The position numbers and the translations under genes were made by a program. A stretch of 64,000 nucleotides of DNA, taken from Clostridia bacterium (GTDB lineage: Bacteria > Bacillota > Clostridia > Oscillospirales > Acutalibacteraceae). Under the pieces are notes generated by a model. It was given only the letters and a program-made list of their open reading frames with translations. It searched no databases and was not told the origin of the DNA. This document shows, piece by piece, positions 24,931 through 33,379 of the stretch. Where the stretch lies: assembly GCA_017631795.1 (NCBI GenBank), contig JAGBSO010000030.1, positions 62,001 through 126,000 of the forward strand, written 5' to 3'. Within the stretch, counting starts at the first letter, position 1; each line of letters begins with the position of its first letter.

Positions 24931-26532
24931 TTATTCAAGAACTTCAAGATCTTCAAAGTCGTCAAGTTCAAGACCTTTGTTGTGGGAAAGTGCCCAGTCA
25001 ACGCACCACTGACCAGCAAAAATAAGGAAATCTCTGCCTTTTACATCCTGTACCCAGATAGAGTTTGTAAGGTCAAGCTCTTTAGGTGAAACGGGAGATG
25101 AAACAATTTTCTTGATTACCTGGTAATTGAGATTGTGTCTGCGGAATTTAACACCGTATTCAGCTTCCATTCTGTGTTCAAGAACTTCATACTGAAGCAT
25201 ACCGACAACGCCTACAATTACTCGTTCCATACCTGTTTCGGGCAGGAAGAAAATCTGAATCGCACCTTCCTGTGCAATCTGATTCATACCTTTTGAGAAC
25301 TGCTTACGCTTCATTGAATCCACCTGTTCAACTTCTGCGAAATGTTCAGGTGCGAATGTCATGATGCCTTTGTATTTTACTTTCATGTCACGGTCACATA
25401 TTGTATCGCCGATTGAGAAAATGCCGGGATCAAATACACCGATGATGTCGCCTGCATAAGCTTCATTGATGATTTCTCTTTCCTGAGCCATCATCTGCTG
25501 AGGCTGAGAAAGCTTTATGAGTTTGTTTTCCTGAACATGCAGATAATCCTTGCCTCTTTCAAACTTACCTGAACAGATTCTCATGAAAGCAATTCTGTCA
25601 CGGTGAGCTTTATTCATGTTTGCCTGGATTTTGAAAACGAAAGCTGAGAAATGTTCATCAAAGGGATCAACAATTGTTTCATCAGTTTTGTGAGAAAGGG
25701 GGGCAGATGTCATTTCAAGGAAACTCTGCAGGAAAGGCTCAACACCGAAGTTATTAAGAGCTGAACCGAAGAAAACAGGTGTAAGTTTACCGTTTCTTAC
25801 TCTTTCTATGTCAAAATCCGTGCTGGCAACATCAAGAAGCTCAATGTTATCAACAAGATTTGTTCTGAGTTCTTCACCGATGAGTTCATCGAGCTTTTCA
25901 GTATCAGTTATGTCACATTCAATACCTTCAATTCTTCTTCTGCCTGCATGGAATTCATTGAATGCAAGAATATGCTGTTTGCTTCTGTCGTAAACACCTC
26001 TGAAGTTGCTGCCGCAGCTGATGGGCCAGTTCATTACATATGTTTCAATACCGAATTCTGTTTCAAGTTCATCAAGCAGTTCAAAGGGATCTCTTGCTTC
26101 ACGGTCCATTTTGTTGATGAATGTGAAGATGGGAATGTTTCTCATTGCGCAGACCTTGAAAAGTTTTCTGGTCTGAGGCTCAATACCTTTTGCCGCGTCA
26201 ATAACCATAACTGCGCTGTCAGCAGCCATGAGTGTACGGTATGTGTCTTCAGAGAAATCCTGATGTCCCGGTGTGTCAAGAATATTGATGCAGTAACCGT
26301 CATATTCAAACTGAAGAACTGATGAAGTGATAGAAATACCTCTCTGTTTTTCAATTTCCATCCAGTCGGAAACAGCATGTTTGTCGCTGGCTTTACCTTT
26401 AACTGAGCCTGCGGACTGAATAGCTCCGCCGTAGAGCAGGAACTTTTCTGTAAGTGTTGTTTTACCTGCGTCAGGATGGGAGATAATCGCAAAGGTTCTT
26501 CTTCTGTTTATTTCTGTTCTAAGATCAGCCAT
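24931..26532 (-). CDS. prfC: Peptide chain release factor 3
   Basis: A translational GTPase that recycles class I release factors from the ribosome. The 533-residue protein has the G1 loop SHPDAGKTT (residues 18-26), the switch I region KQRGISITSSV, G3 DTPGHQDF, G4 NKMD and EF-Tu-like domains 2 and 3. The internal insert and C-terminal PETGMERVIVGVVGMLQYEVL match RF3 rather than EF-G. GAGAGG precedes the ATG. It has its own promoter and terminator. Confidence 0.96.
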   Translation of the reverse strand: MADLRTEINRRRTFAIISHPDAGKTTLTEKFLLYGGAIQSAGSVKGKASDKHAVSDWMEIEKQRGISITSSVLQFEYDGYCINILDTPGHQDFSEDTYRTLMAADSAVMVIDAAKGIEPQTRKLFKVCAMRNIPIFTFINKMDREARDPFELLDELETEFGIETYVMNWPISCGSNFRGVYDRSKQHILAFNEFHAGRRRIEGIECDITDTEKLDELIGEELRTNLVDNIELLDVASTDFDIERVRNGKLTPVFFGSALNNFGVEPFLQSFLEMTSAPLSHKTDETIVDPFDEHFSAFVFKIQANMNKAHRDRIAFMRICSGKFERGKDYLHVQENKLIKLSQPQQMMAQEREIINEAYAGDIIGVFDPGIFSIGDTICDRDMKVKYKGIMTFAPEHFAEVEQVDSMKRKQFSKGMNQIAQEGAIQIFFLPETGMERVIVGVVGMLQYEVLEHRMEAEYGVKFRRHNLNYQVIKKIVSSPVSPKELDLTNSIWVQDVKGRDFLIFAGQWCVDWALSHNKGLELDDFEDLEVLE

Positions 26533-26566
26533 TTTTTAACCTCTCAAAATCAAATTCCAATCAGAA

Positions 26567-26595
26567 ATTCTAACACAACTGCAGAAAAAAATCAA
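26567..26595 (-). promoter_or_regulatory. prfC promoter
   Basis: Minus strand TTGATT (plus 26590-26595), 17 nt ending TGT, TAGAAT (plus 26567-26572). Confidence 0.65.
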
Positions 26596-26625
26596 TGTTA
26601 AAAATACCGAGATTATTTTTAACAT
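26595..26625. promoter_or_regulatory. Perfect 12-bp inverted repeat between divergent promoters
   Basis: ATGTTAAAAATA (26595-26606) and TATTTTTAACAT (26614-26625) surround a 7-nt spacer. It lies upstream of both the prfC and the EEP promoters; no T run follows on either strand. Probably an operator. Confidence 0.45.
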
Positions 26626-26649
26626 TTTAATAAAATTTTTGCATTTCGC

Positions 26650-26678
26650 TTGATAAAAACAATCCGATAATGTATTAT
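26650..26678 (+). promoter_or_regulatory. Promoter of the EEP hydrolase pair
   Basis: TTGATA (26650-26655), 17 nt, TATTAT (26673-26678). An AAGGAGGAA site follows 10 nt later. Confidence 0.7.
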
Positions 26679-26700
26679 TGTAAAAAAAGGAGGAATTTTT

Positions 26701-27618
26701 ATGGCAATGATTTCAAAATTTATCGCATTTATAATGACAATTGTAACTGCAGTTTCAGGATTTTTTGCTGATGTGGACGGTTCTCTTGCAGATATCCATG
26801 ACAAGATGTTTGCACCGACTGTAACAGCAGATTTTGAGGAAAAAGATGAAAGCGCAATCAGAGTGATGTCATTCAATATCCGTTACGGTGATCTCGGTTA
26901 TCTTACAGCAGAAGACAGATATCCCATGATTGAAGAAACTATCAGAAAAGGTCATCCCGATTCAGTAGGTCTTCAGGAAGCCACAACAGAATGGATGGCA
27001 TATCTTACTGAAGCTCTCAGTGATGAATATGCACATGTCGGCATCGGTCGTGATGACGGCGTGAGTGCAGGTGAGCATTCTGCAATCTTCTATCTGAAAG
27101 ATAAATATACTGCTGTTGACAGCGGTAACTTCTGGCTTTCAGAAACTCCCGATGAGCCTTCTCTCGGCTGGGATGCAGGCAGCAACAGAATCTGCACATG
27201 GGTTGTGCTTGAAAACAATGAGACAGGCGAACAGTATGTTCACATTAATTCACATTTCGACAATGCCGGAAAAGAAGCAAGAAGAAACAGTGTTGATATG
27301 ATTCTTGCAAAGGCAAAGGAATTCGGCGATCTACCTGTTGTATTCACTGCAGACATGAATATTTCCGAAGGTTCGGATGAGTATAATCTTATGACTGCTG
27401 ACGGCGGACTTTTCGACACAAAAAAGATTGCAGACGATACTATGAATTATCTCACTTACCACGACAGAATGCCTCTGATTCATTGGGGTTCGGTTATTGA
27501 CTTTGTTATGGTGAATGAAAAATTCGATGCTCTTGTATATAAGGTAGTTACAGCGGGAATAGACGGTAATTATGTGTCAGACCATTTCCCGATATACGCT
27601 GATATTATTTTTGCCTGA
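26701..27618 (+). CDS. EEP-fold hydrolase, membrane-anchored or secreted (first of pair)
   Basis: A 305-residue protein of the endonuclease/exonuclease/phosphatase superfamily. An N-terminal hydrophobic segment (residues 3-22) suggests export. The fold's residues are visible in order: N59 in MSFNIR, E93 in GLQEAT, the His of HINSHFDN, the Asp/Asn pair in FTADMNI, an Asp in VIDFVMVN and SDHFPIYAD at the end. It resembles the exported EEP proteins of gut Firmicutes whose substrates are undefined (phosphodiesters, possibly lipids or nucleic acid). Its paralogue follows 18 nt later. Confidence 0.88.
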   Translation: MAMISKFIAFIMTIVTAVSGFFADVDGSLADIHDKMFAPTVTADFEEKDESAIRVMSFNIRYGDLGYLTAEDRYPMIEETIRKGHPDSVGLQEATTEWMAYLTEALSDEYAHVGIGRDDGVSAGEHSAIFYLKDKYTAVDSGNFWLSETPDEPSLGWDAGSNRICTWVVLENNETGEQYVHINSHFDNAGKEARRNSVDMILAKAKEFGDLPVVFTADMNISEGSDEYNLMTADGGLFDTKKIADDTMNYLTYHDRMPLIHWGSVIDFVMVNEKFDALVYKVVTAGIDGNYVSDHFPIYADIIFA

Positions 27619-27636
27619 TGGCAGGGATGTGATTTT

Positions 27637-28566
27637 ATGTCAAAAACCAAAAAGATTATTTTAATTGTTTCAGTCTGCGTTATTGCTGTTGCAGCCGTAT
27701 TGATTGCAGTTTTTGCAGGAAACACAGATAAAATCTATGATGAACTCAGTGCAAAAGCACAACCTGCACAGGTTGCTGATTTTGATGAAAAAGCAGATGA
27801 TTCTATCCGTGTTATGACTTTCAATGTCCGTTGTTTCGGTCTTGAAAATCTTCCCAGAAAAGCCAGAGAATATTATGTTGCCGAAACTGTCAGAAAAGGC
27901 ATGCCCGATTCTTTCGGTGTTCAGGAAGCGACTCCCACATGGATGAATTATCTTGATAAGGAAATCGGCGATAAATATGACTATGTCGGTGTCGGCAGAA
28001 CAAACGGTAAGAACTCAGGCGAATTTTCTGCTGTTTTCTATCTGAAAGACAAATATGAACTTGTTGATTCAGACACATTCTGGCTTTCGGAAACACCTGA
28101 AAAACCTTCAAAGGGTTGGGATGCTCAGATAAAAAGAATCTGCACATGGGCTGTTCTTGAAAACAAAGAAACAGGCGAAAAATATGTGCATGTGAATTCT
28201 CATTTTGATCATCAGGGTGAAGAAGCAAGAAAAAACAGTGTCAATATGATACTTGATAAGGTAAAAGAATACAGTGAGCTTCCTGTTGTTTTTACCGCTG
28301 ATATGAATATCGTAGAGGGTACGGAGCATTACAATAATATGGTTGCAGACGGTGCGCTCAAAGACACAAAGTACACAGCCGAAGATACGATGGATTATCT
28401 TACATTCCATAATCTTGATCCTGCAGCAAATGAAGGCAGAATTCTTGACTATGTAATGATAAATGATAAATTTGGCGCTGAGGTTTACAGGGTTGTAACA
28501 GCCGGTGTTGACGGAAGATTTGTTTCTGACCATTATCCTGTCTATGCAGATATCAAAATCAAATAA
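27637..28566 (+). CDS. EEP-fold hydrolase, membrane-anchored (second of pair)
   Basis: A 309-residue paralogue of the preceding protein, with the same catalytic series (MTFNVRC, GVQEAT, HVNSHFDH, FTADMNI, LDYVMIN, SDHYPVYAD). A clear N-terminal transmembrane helix (about 7-27, IILIVSVCVIAVAAVLIAVFA) has no obvious cleavage site, so it is probably anchored outside the membrane. A tandem duplication is the simplest origin. A long stem-loop ends the unit. Confidence 0.88.
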   Translation: MSKTKKIILIVSVCVIAVAAVLIAVFAGNTDKIYDELSAKAQPAQVADFDEKADDSIRVMTFNVRCFGLENLPRKAREYYVAETVRKGMPDSFGVQEATPTWMNYLDKEIGDKYDYVGVGRTNGKNSGEFSAVFYLKDKYELVDSDTFWLSETPEKPSKGWDAQIKRICTWAVLENKETGEKYVHVNSHFDHQGEEARKNSVNMILDKVKEYSELPVVFTADMNIVEGTEHYNNMVADGALKDTKYTAEDTMDYLTFHNLDPAANEGRILDYVMINDKFGAEVYRVVTAGVDGRFVSDHYPVYADIKIK

Positions 28567-28578
28567 GAATACAAAAAA

Positions 28579-28618
28579 GAAAACAACAGACGGAATTTTA
28601 CTTCCGTCTGTTGTTTTC
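28579..28618 (+). terminator. Terminator after the EEP pair
   Basis: A perfect 17-bp stem (28579-28595 with 28602-28618) with a 6-nt loop. The U-rich tract (TTGTTTTC) is inside the 3' arm and no separate T run follows, so efficiency is uncertain. Confidence 0.7.
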
Positions 28619-28788
28619 TCAAGGATTGTTATATATGAAAAATGAGTAGATATCTGAAAAACAAGATGTTGTATAATGATGTTTACAAGTTCATTATATG
28701 CTACAACATATATTTTGTCAATACTTGTAAATAAAAAATTCTAAAATCTTCCTGTTTGTCATATATTTACACAAAGAGGTGTATAACA

Positions 28789-29571
28789 ATGGCAAAAGCA
28801 AGACAGAGTAAAGAAAAAAAAGATTATTTTACAATTGTTATGATTGTTCAGAGTGCAGTATGTGCAGTTCTTGTTGTATTGATGCTGCTGTCAGCAAGAG
28901 CAGACGGAAAATTTGCAAAGATTATGAAAAACGGATATCTTGAATTCATGTCAACTGATTTTACAGGCGAAGATTTTGAAGATGCGTTCCGATCTTTCAA
29001 AGATTATGTTGCAGTTTTTGTTGATGAAAAAGAATCTGAAACCGTTGTCGTTTTTAATGAAGTTGAAGAAACAAGTGAAACACTGACTCAGGAAGAATTG
29101 CCCACAGGTGGCATAGATCTTGAGTTTTCATCACTCGAAACTCTTGAAGGTATATCTTTTGATGATGTCGATACGGGAATAGAAATGTCACTTCCGCTTG
29201 AAGAGTATGTAATAACATCACCTTTCGGATACAGATTCAGTCCGCTCAGCGGAGAAACGGGTGTGCATACGGGGCTTGATATGGCGGCAGATTACGGTCA
29301 GTCCGTTTATGCAGCAGCAGACGGAATTGTTGTGGACTCTGCATGGGATAACAGTTACGGTAATTATGTAAAAATTCAGCACAAAAATAATACAGTCACG
29401 ATTTATGCACACTGTTCATCTTTGTGTGTTGATGAAGGTGAAAAAGTCATGGCTGGTGACAGGATTGCAAGAGTCGGCTCAACAGGAGCTTCAACGGGAA
29501 ACCATCTGCATTTCGAAATACGCAAGGATAACATACGCATAAACCCGGGATATGAACTTTTCGGCAAATGA
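28789..29571 (+). CDS. M23 (LytM) peptidase-domain membrane protein, SpoIVFA-like
   Basis: A 260-residue protein starting at ATG 28789 (GAGGTG upstream); the longer frame from 28756 has no ribosome site. One transmembrane helix (about 14-36) is followed by an acidic linker and a C-terminal LytM domain with every M23 zinc/catalytic residue: H150 and D154 in HTGLD, H198, and H229/H231 in HLHFEI. The ATGA overlap with the M50 protease gene matches the spoIVFA-spoIVFB order, where the M23-like partner holds the intramembrane protease inactive. In Bacillus SpoIVFA the LytM domain is degenerate; here it appears intact. Activity is unproven. Confidence 0.8.
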   Translation: MAKARQSKEKKDYFTIVMIVQSAVCAVLVVLMLLSARADGKFAKIMKNGYLEFMSTDFTGEDFEDAFRSFKDYVAVFVDEKESETVVVFNEVEETSETLTQEELPTGGIDLEFSSLETLEGISFDDVDTGIEMSLPLEEYVITSPFGYRFSPLSGETGVHTGLDMAADYGQSVYAAADGIVVDSAWDNSYGNYVKIQHKNNTVTIYAHCSSLCVDEGEKVMAGDRIARVGSTGASTGNHLHFEIRKDNIRINPGYELFGK

Positions 29572-30146
29572 AATTCAGGATAAATGATGTTATTTTTTCG
29601 GTAGAAATTCCGTTTCTTGCATCTGCAGCATTTTTTCTTGCAGGTGATATGCGGACAAATTATTGTTGTGCCGTACTTTTTTCCGGTCTTCATGAAACAG
29701 GGCATATTCTCGCATTGTATTGTTTCGGTAAAAAACCGAAGAATATAACTTTCGGAATCATGGGGATAAGAATTGAAACAACATCAATGATGCTTTCTTA
29801 TCGTGATGAATGTATAGTTTCTCTTTGCGGACCTTTTGTGAATCTGTTATTTGCCGTAATATTTGCGATTGTTGATAGTGACAGTCTGCCGTTTGCCGTT
29901 AATTCAGGTTTGTTTGTTATCAATATGCTTCCTGTTAAAACACTTGACGGCGGACGATTTCTGTATAATCTGATGATGATTTATAATGATGAAGAAAAAA
30001 CAGACAGAATAATGAGGATTCTCGAAATTATTACTGTGATTATCATTATTGCCGTAATGCTGATTTCTTTGATAACAGGCTATACAAATACTTCATTTGT
30101 ATTTTTTTCAGTAACACTTGTTATGATTATTCTATTGCAATTCTGA
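29568..30146 (+). CDS. M50 intramembrane metalloprotease, SpoIVFB-like
   Basis: A 192-residue site-2-protease-family protein. HETGH at 42-46 is the HExxH zinc motif and D127 in LDGGR is the third ligand. Five or six hydrophobic stretches place both within membrane segments. The size is close to that of clostridial SpoIVFB, which cleaves pro-sigma-K in the mother cell. The following radical SAM and TIGR03936 genes are the usual clostridial neighbours, which supports the assignment. No CBS domain is present. The start overlaps the upstream stop codon by 4 nt. Confidence 0.82.
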   Translation: MKFRINDVIFSVEIPFLASAAFFLAGDMRTNYCCAVLFSGLHETGHILALYCFGKKPKNITFGIMGIRIETTSMMLSYRDECIVSLCGPFVNLLFAVIFAIVDSDSLPFAVNSGLFVINMLPVKTLDGGRFLYNLMMIYNDEEKTDRIMRILEIITVIIIIAVMLISLITGYTNTSFVFFSVTLVMIILLQF

Positions 30147-30162
30147 TTTGAAAATAGTATAA

Positions 30163-30243
30163 TAAACAATAAATTATATTAATTAATGTAGGGTGGCTTG
30201 CCCTCAAGCCGCCCTACATGAAATGTTGCTAAATTATTGTTTA
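30163..30243. repeat. Palindromic repeat element, long copy
   Basis: Outer arms TAAACAATAAATTA (30163-30176) and TAAATTATTGTTTA (30230-30243) enclose a 12-bp GC-rich hairpin (30188-30199 with 30206-30217, one G-U pair). The right arm is identical to that of the copy at 22434-22477. The element separates the M50 gene from the radical SAM gene. Confidence 0.7.
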
Positions 30244-30264
30244 CTTAATTTTGGATGTGATAAC

Positions 30265-32121
30265 ATGAAAAGAGAAGTTGAAAAAGTGCTTGGTCTTGTT
30301 CAGAAACCTGCAAGATATACAGGCGGAGAACTCAACGAAGTTATAAAAAATAAAGACGAAGTGGACCTTCGTTATGCATTCTGCTTTCCCGATACATACG
30401 AAATAGGAATGTCAAATCTCGGCATGAGAATTCTGTATTCACTTATCAATGCAAGAGACGATGCTTGGTGTGAACGAGTTTTTGCGCCTGATGTTGATAT
30501 GGAAGAAATTATGCGTCAGCGCAATATTCCGCTTTTCGCACTTGAAAGCGGTGACTATATAAAAGATTTTGACGCAATCGGTTTTTCTCTTTCATATGAA
30601 TTGTGCTATACAAATCTTCTTAATATGCTTGACCTTGCAGGTCTTCCTGTTCTTGCGAAAGACAGACATGATCTGACGCCGATTGTTATGGCAGGCGGTG
30701 CATGTGCATGTAATCCCGAACCGATTGCAGATTTCGTCGATTTCTTTCAGCTTGGTGAAGGCGAAGAAATGATGAATGATGTTCTCGATCTTCTTAAAGA
30801 GTGCAAAAAGAACGGTGAAAGTAAGGAAGAGTTTCTTAAAAAAGCTGCTCAGATTCAGGGTATATATGTCCCTTCGCTTTATGATGTGGAATATAATGAG
30901 GACGGTACCGTGAAATGTGTCACAGCTAAGGAAAATGCACCCGAAAAGGTCACAAAAAGAATTATCAGCGATATGGATACTGTTTTTTATCCTGACAAAT
31001 TTGTTGTGCCTTTTATTGATATTGTTCATGACAGGGTAGTAACTGAAATTTTCAGAGGCTGCACAAGAGGCTGCCGCTTCTGTCAGGCTTGTTTCCTTAA
31101 CAGACCTATCAGAGAAAAATCAGTTGATGTAATAAATGAAGACTGCAAAAAACTGTGTGCATCTTCAGGTTATGATGAGATTTCCCTCTGTTCACTTTCA
31201 AGCAGTGACTATTCGGAATTGCCTGAGCTTCTCAGTGAACTTTTAAGCTGGGCAACAGATGATAAAATCAATGTTGCACTTCCTTCACTGCGTGTTGATA
31301 ATTTCCCTGAAGAACTTATAAAAAAGCTCAACGAAGTCAGACGCAGCGGTCTTACTTTTGCACCTGAAGCAGGTACACAGAGACTGCGCGATGTCATCAA
31401 TAAAAATGTAACAGAAGCAGAAGTTCTTGAAACTTCAAAAAAAGCTTTTTCAGGCGGCTGGTGTGCAGTCAAGCTTTACTTTATGCTTGGTCTTCCCACA
31501 GAAACAATGGAAGATGTTGAAGGTATTGCTCAGTTGGCTCAGAAAGTTGTAAACGCTTTCTATTATAATCCGGACAAACCCAAGGGTAAGGGTGTCAATG
31601 TAAGTGTCAGTGCATCTTCTTTTGTGCCCAAGCCTTTTACACCTTTCCAGTGGGAAGCTCAGGATACTCCCGAAATGCTTGAAGCAAAACAGGAGCATCT
31701 CAAAGAGAGTGTCACCACAAAGAAGGTCACTCTTAAATTCCATAAAATCCCGATCAGCTTCCTTGAAGGTGTCTTTGCAAGAGGTGACAGAAAACTCTGT
31801 GAAGTTATCCTTAAAGCATGGCAGAAAGGCTGTAAATTCGACAGCTGGGATGATCACTTCAGGTTTGACACATGGATGGAAACATTCAGAGAATGCGGAC
31901 TCGATCCTGCATTCTATGCATCAAGAAAGAGAGATTTTTCAGAAGTTCTTCCATGGGATCATCTTGATTACGGTATCCGCAGGGAATACCTTGAAAATGA
32001 ATGTAGAAAAGCTTATGAAGCAGCAACCACACCTCAGTGCAGAGAGAAATGTTCTGCATGCGGTGCAAATAAACTGAACGGAGGTAAATGTGATGCGATG
32101 TGTAAGAATATGGTTCAGTAA
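30265..32121 (+). CDS. TIGR03960 family radical SAM protein
   Basis: A 618-residue protein starting at ATG 30265; an open GTG at 30193 would add residues translated from the palindromic repeat and is rejected. The N-terminal ~200 residues form a cobalamin-binding-like domain (DTYEIGMSNLGMRILYSLIN, then MAGGACACNPEPIADF). The central radical SAM domain has the cluster motif CTRGCRFCQAC near residues 270-280. The C-terminus has a Cys-rich tail (CREKCSACGAN). The family is uncharacterised, with a suggested role in RNA or ribosome modification because it occurs near rng and rplU in many Clostridia. It overlaps the next gene by 29 nt. Confidence 0.9.
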   Translation: MKREVEKVLGLVQKPARYTGGELNEVIKNKDEVDLRYAFCFPDTYEIGMSNLGMRILYSLINARDDAWCERVFAPDVDMEEIMRQRNIPLFALESGDYIKDFDAIGFSLSYELCYTNLLNMLDLAGLPVLAKDRHDLTPIVMAGGACACNPEPIADFVDFFQLGEGEEMMNDVLDLLKECKKNGESKEEFLKKAAQIQGIYVPSLYDVEYNEDGTVKCVTAKENAPEKVTKRIISDMDTVFYPDKFVVPFIDIVHDRVVTEIFRGCTRGCRFCQACFLNRPIREKSVDVINEDCKKLCASSGYDEISLCSLSSSDYSELPELLSELLSWATDDKINVALPSLRVDNFPEELIKKLNEVRRSGLTFAPEAGTQRLRDVINKNVTEAEVLETSKKAFSGGWCAVKLYFMLGLPTETMEDVEGIAQLAQKVVNAFYYNPDKPKGKGVNVSVSASSFVPKPFTPFQWEAQDTPEMLEAKQEHLKESVTTKKVTLKFHKIPISFLEGVFARGDRKLCEVILKAWQKGCKFDSWDDHFRFDTWMETFRECGLDPAFYASRKRDFSEVLPWDHLDYGIRREYLENECRKAYEAATTPQCREKCSACGANKLNGGKCDAMCKNMVQ

Positions 32122-32752
32122 ACAGGGCAGAATCAAGTATGTTTCACATCTTGATATAATGCGTTGTATGACAAGAGCTGTCAGACGTGCCGATATACCT
32201 CTGTGGTATACTGAGGGCTTCAATCCTCATCCGTATCTCAACTTCCTTCAGCCCATGCCTTTGGGTGTTGAAGGTCTTAATGAGCCTCTTGATATCAGAA
32301 TTGAGGGCGAAATTTCAGATAAAGAGATTATGGATAATCTTAATGCTGTTCTTCCTGTCGGTATAAAAGTTACAAAAGTCACAGAGCCTTATATGAAATC
32401 AAATGACCTTGCTTTTGCAGAATATGAGATTTATTTTGAAAAGGAAGAAAATCTTGTTGCAGATCTTGACCGTGCAATGAAGTCAGACGAGCTTGTCTGT
32501 GAAAAGATGGGCAAAGTCAACGGCAGAAAGAGAGTTAAAGAAGTCAATGTTTCTGAGAATATCAGAAAGTATTCGCTGCGTGAAAATGATGAATCTGTTA
32601 TCATGAATGTAATTCTTCCCGGCGGTAATACAAAGAATGTAAACCCCATGAATCTTCTTGATGCTGTAAACAAGTATCTCGGAACTGATATTGTTCCTCT
32701 GAATATAGTCAGATTGGGACTTCTTGACGAAAAACTTATACCATTTGAATAA
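32093..32752 (+). CDS. TIGR03936 / DUF2344 family protein
   Basis: A 219-residue protein of unknown function found almost always next to, or fused with, TIGR03960 radical SAM proteins. The typical N-terminus is visible: RIWFSKQGRIKYVSHLDIMRCMTRAVRRADIP, then EGFNPHPYL. ATG at 32093 has GGAGG 8 nt upstream; GTG at 32090 is also possible. It begins inside the previous gene, which indicates translational coupling. Confidence 0.88.
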   Translation: MRCVRIWFSKQGRIKYVSHLDIMRCMTRAVRRADIPLWYTEGFNPHPYLNFLQPMPLGVEGLNEPLDIRIEGEISDKEIMDNLNAVLPVGIKVTKVTEPYMKSNDLAFAEYEIYFEKEENLVADLDRAMKSDELVCEKMGKVNGRKRVKEVNVSENIRKYSLRENDESVIMNVILPGGNTKNVNPMNLLDAVNKYLGTDIVPLNIVRLGLLDEKLIPFE

Positions 32753-32794
32753 ATCGGACTACAAAAAAAAGCGATTAATAGTAAAGAAAAACTA

Positions 32795-32823
32795 TTGCAT
32801 TATTGATTTTGTTGTGATATTAT
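32795..32823 (+). promoter_or_regulatory. rplS promoter
   Basis: TTGCAT (32795-32800), 17 nt ending in TGA (extended -10), TATTAT (32818-32823). Confidence 0.72.
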
Positions 32824-32829
32824 ATATAA

Positions 32830-32950
32830 GCGTTCGTTTGCGTTTAGAGATTAAAACCACTAAACGGCGATTAATGCACAGCGTACATTAAAGCGGTCGG
32901 TCCTCTGGCATAATGTGTAAGAACGGCTGAAAAAATTCAGGAGGTAAATT
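32830..32950 (+). promoter_or_regulatory. Structured rplS leader, possible L19 autoregulatory element
   Basis: About 120 nt of leader precede rplS, much longer than other leaders here. It contains CGTTTAG/CTAAACG (32841-32847 with 32860-32866) and TTAATG/CATTAA (32871-32876 with 32886-32891), and ends with AGGAGG. Firmicutes are known to carry an L19 leader motif at this place; the match is by position and structure only. Confidence 0.45.
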
Positions 32951-33295
32951 ATGGACGCATTGAAACTTATTGCTCAGGACAGCATCAAAGCTGAAGCACC
33001 TCAGTTCAAGGTTGGTGACACTGTAAAGGTTCACGTAAAAATCCGTGAGGGCGAAAAAGAACGTATTCAGGTTTTCGAGGGAACAGTTATTGCTCGCAAG
33101 GGCAGTGGCGTAGCTGAAACATTTACAGTAAGACGTGTTTCTTACGGTGTAGGTGTTGAAAGAGTATTCCCCGTTCACTCACCCAACGTTGCTAAAGTTG
33201 AAATCGTAAGAACCGGTAAGGTTCGCAGAGCAAAACTTTACTATCTTCGTAACAGAGTTGGTAAGGCAGCTAAGGTTAAGGAACAGATCAAATAA
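32951..33295 (+). CDS. rplS: 50S ribosomal protein L19
   Basis: A 114-residue ribosomal protein at the 30S-50S interface. The family signature is easily recognised: [31 protein letters not shown] and [28 protein letters not shown]. It heads the conserved rplS-lepB-rbgA-rnhB order of Firmicutes, although a terminator follows directly and probably tapers downstream expression. Confidence 0.98.
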   Translation: MDALKLIAQDSIKAEAPQFKVGDTVKVHVKIREGEKERIQVFEGTVIARKGSGVAETFTVRRVSYGVGVERVFPVHSPNVAKVEIVRTGKVRRAKLYYLRNRVGKAAKVKEQIK

Positions 33296-33310
33296 GTTTT
33301 TTCCGGGCAA

Positions 33311-33335
33311 AAGGGACAGTTATGTCCCTTTTTTT
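33311..33335 (+). terminator. Terminator after rplS
   Basis: An 8-bp perfect stem (33311-33318 with 33323-33330), a GTTA loop and a T run. Confidence 0.9.
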
Positions 33336-33379
33336 GCTTAAATTTATTCTTTCGACATATATTTCCGGTTGGTGATTTT

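Noticed and set aside
28666..28709. Imperfect inverted repeat upstream of the M23 gene as an operator or sigma-E promoter
   Set aside because: ATGTTGTA and TACAACAT are 28 nt apart with an uneven inner stem, and I could not align convincing sigma-E -35 and -10 boxes; too weak to call.
30193..30264. N-terminal extension of the radical SAM protein from a GTG start
   Set aside because: These codons come from the palindromic repeat element, and the family's N-terminus (MKREVEKVLGLVQKPARYTGGE) begins at the ATG at 30265.
22386..30264. Mobile element or genomic island around the palindromic repeats
   Set aside because: No integrase, transposase, tRNA gene or base-composition break is visible; the genes between are chromosomal housekeeping and sporulation genes.
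32093..32121. Frameshift splitting a radical SAM-TIGR03936 fusion
   Set aside because: Some genomes fuse these families, but here each protein is complete with its own start, ribosome site and stop; the 29-nt overlap is ordinary coupling.
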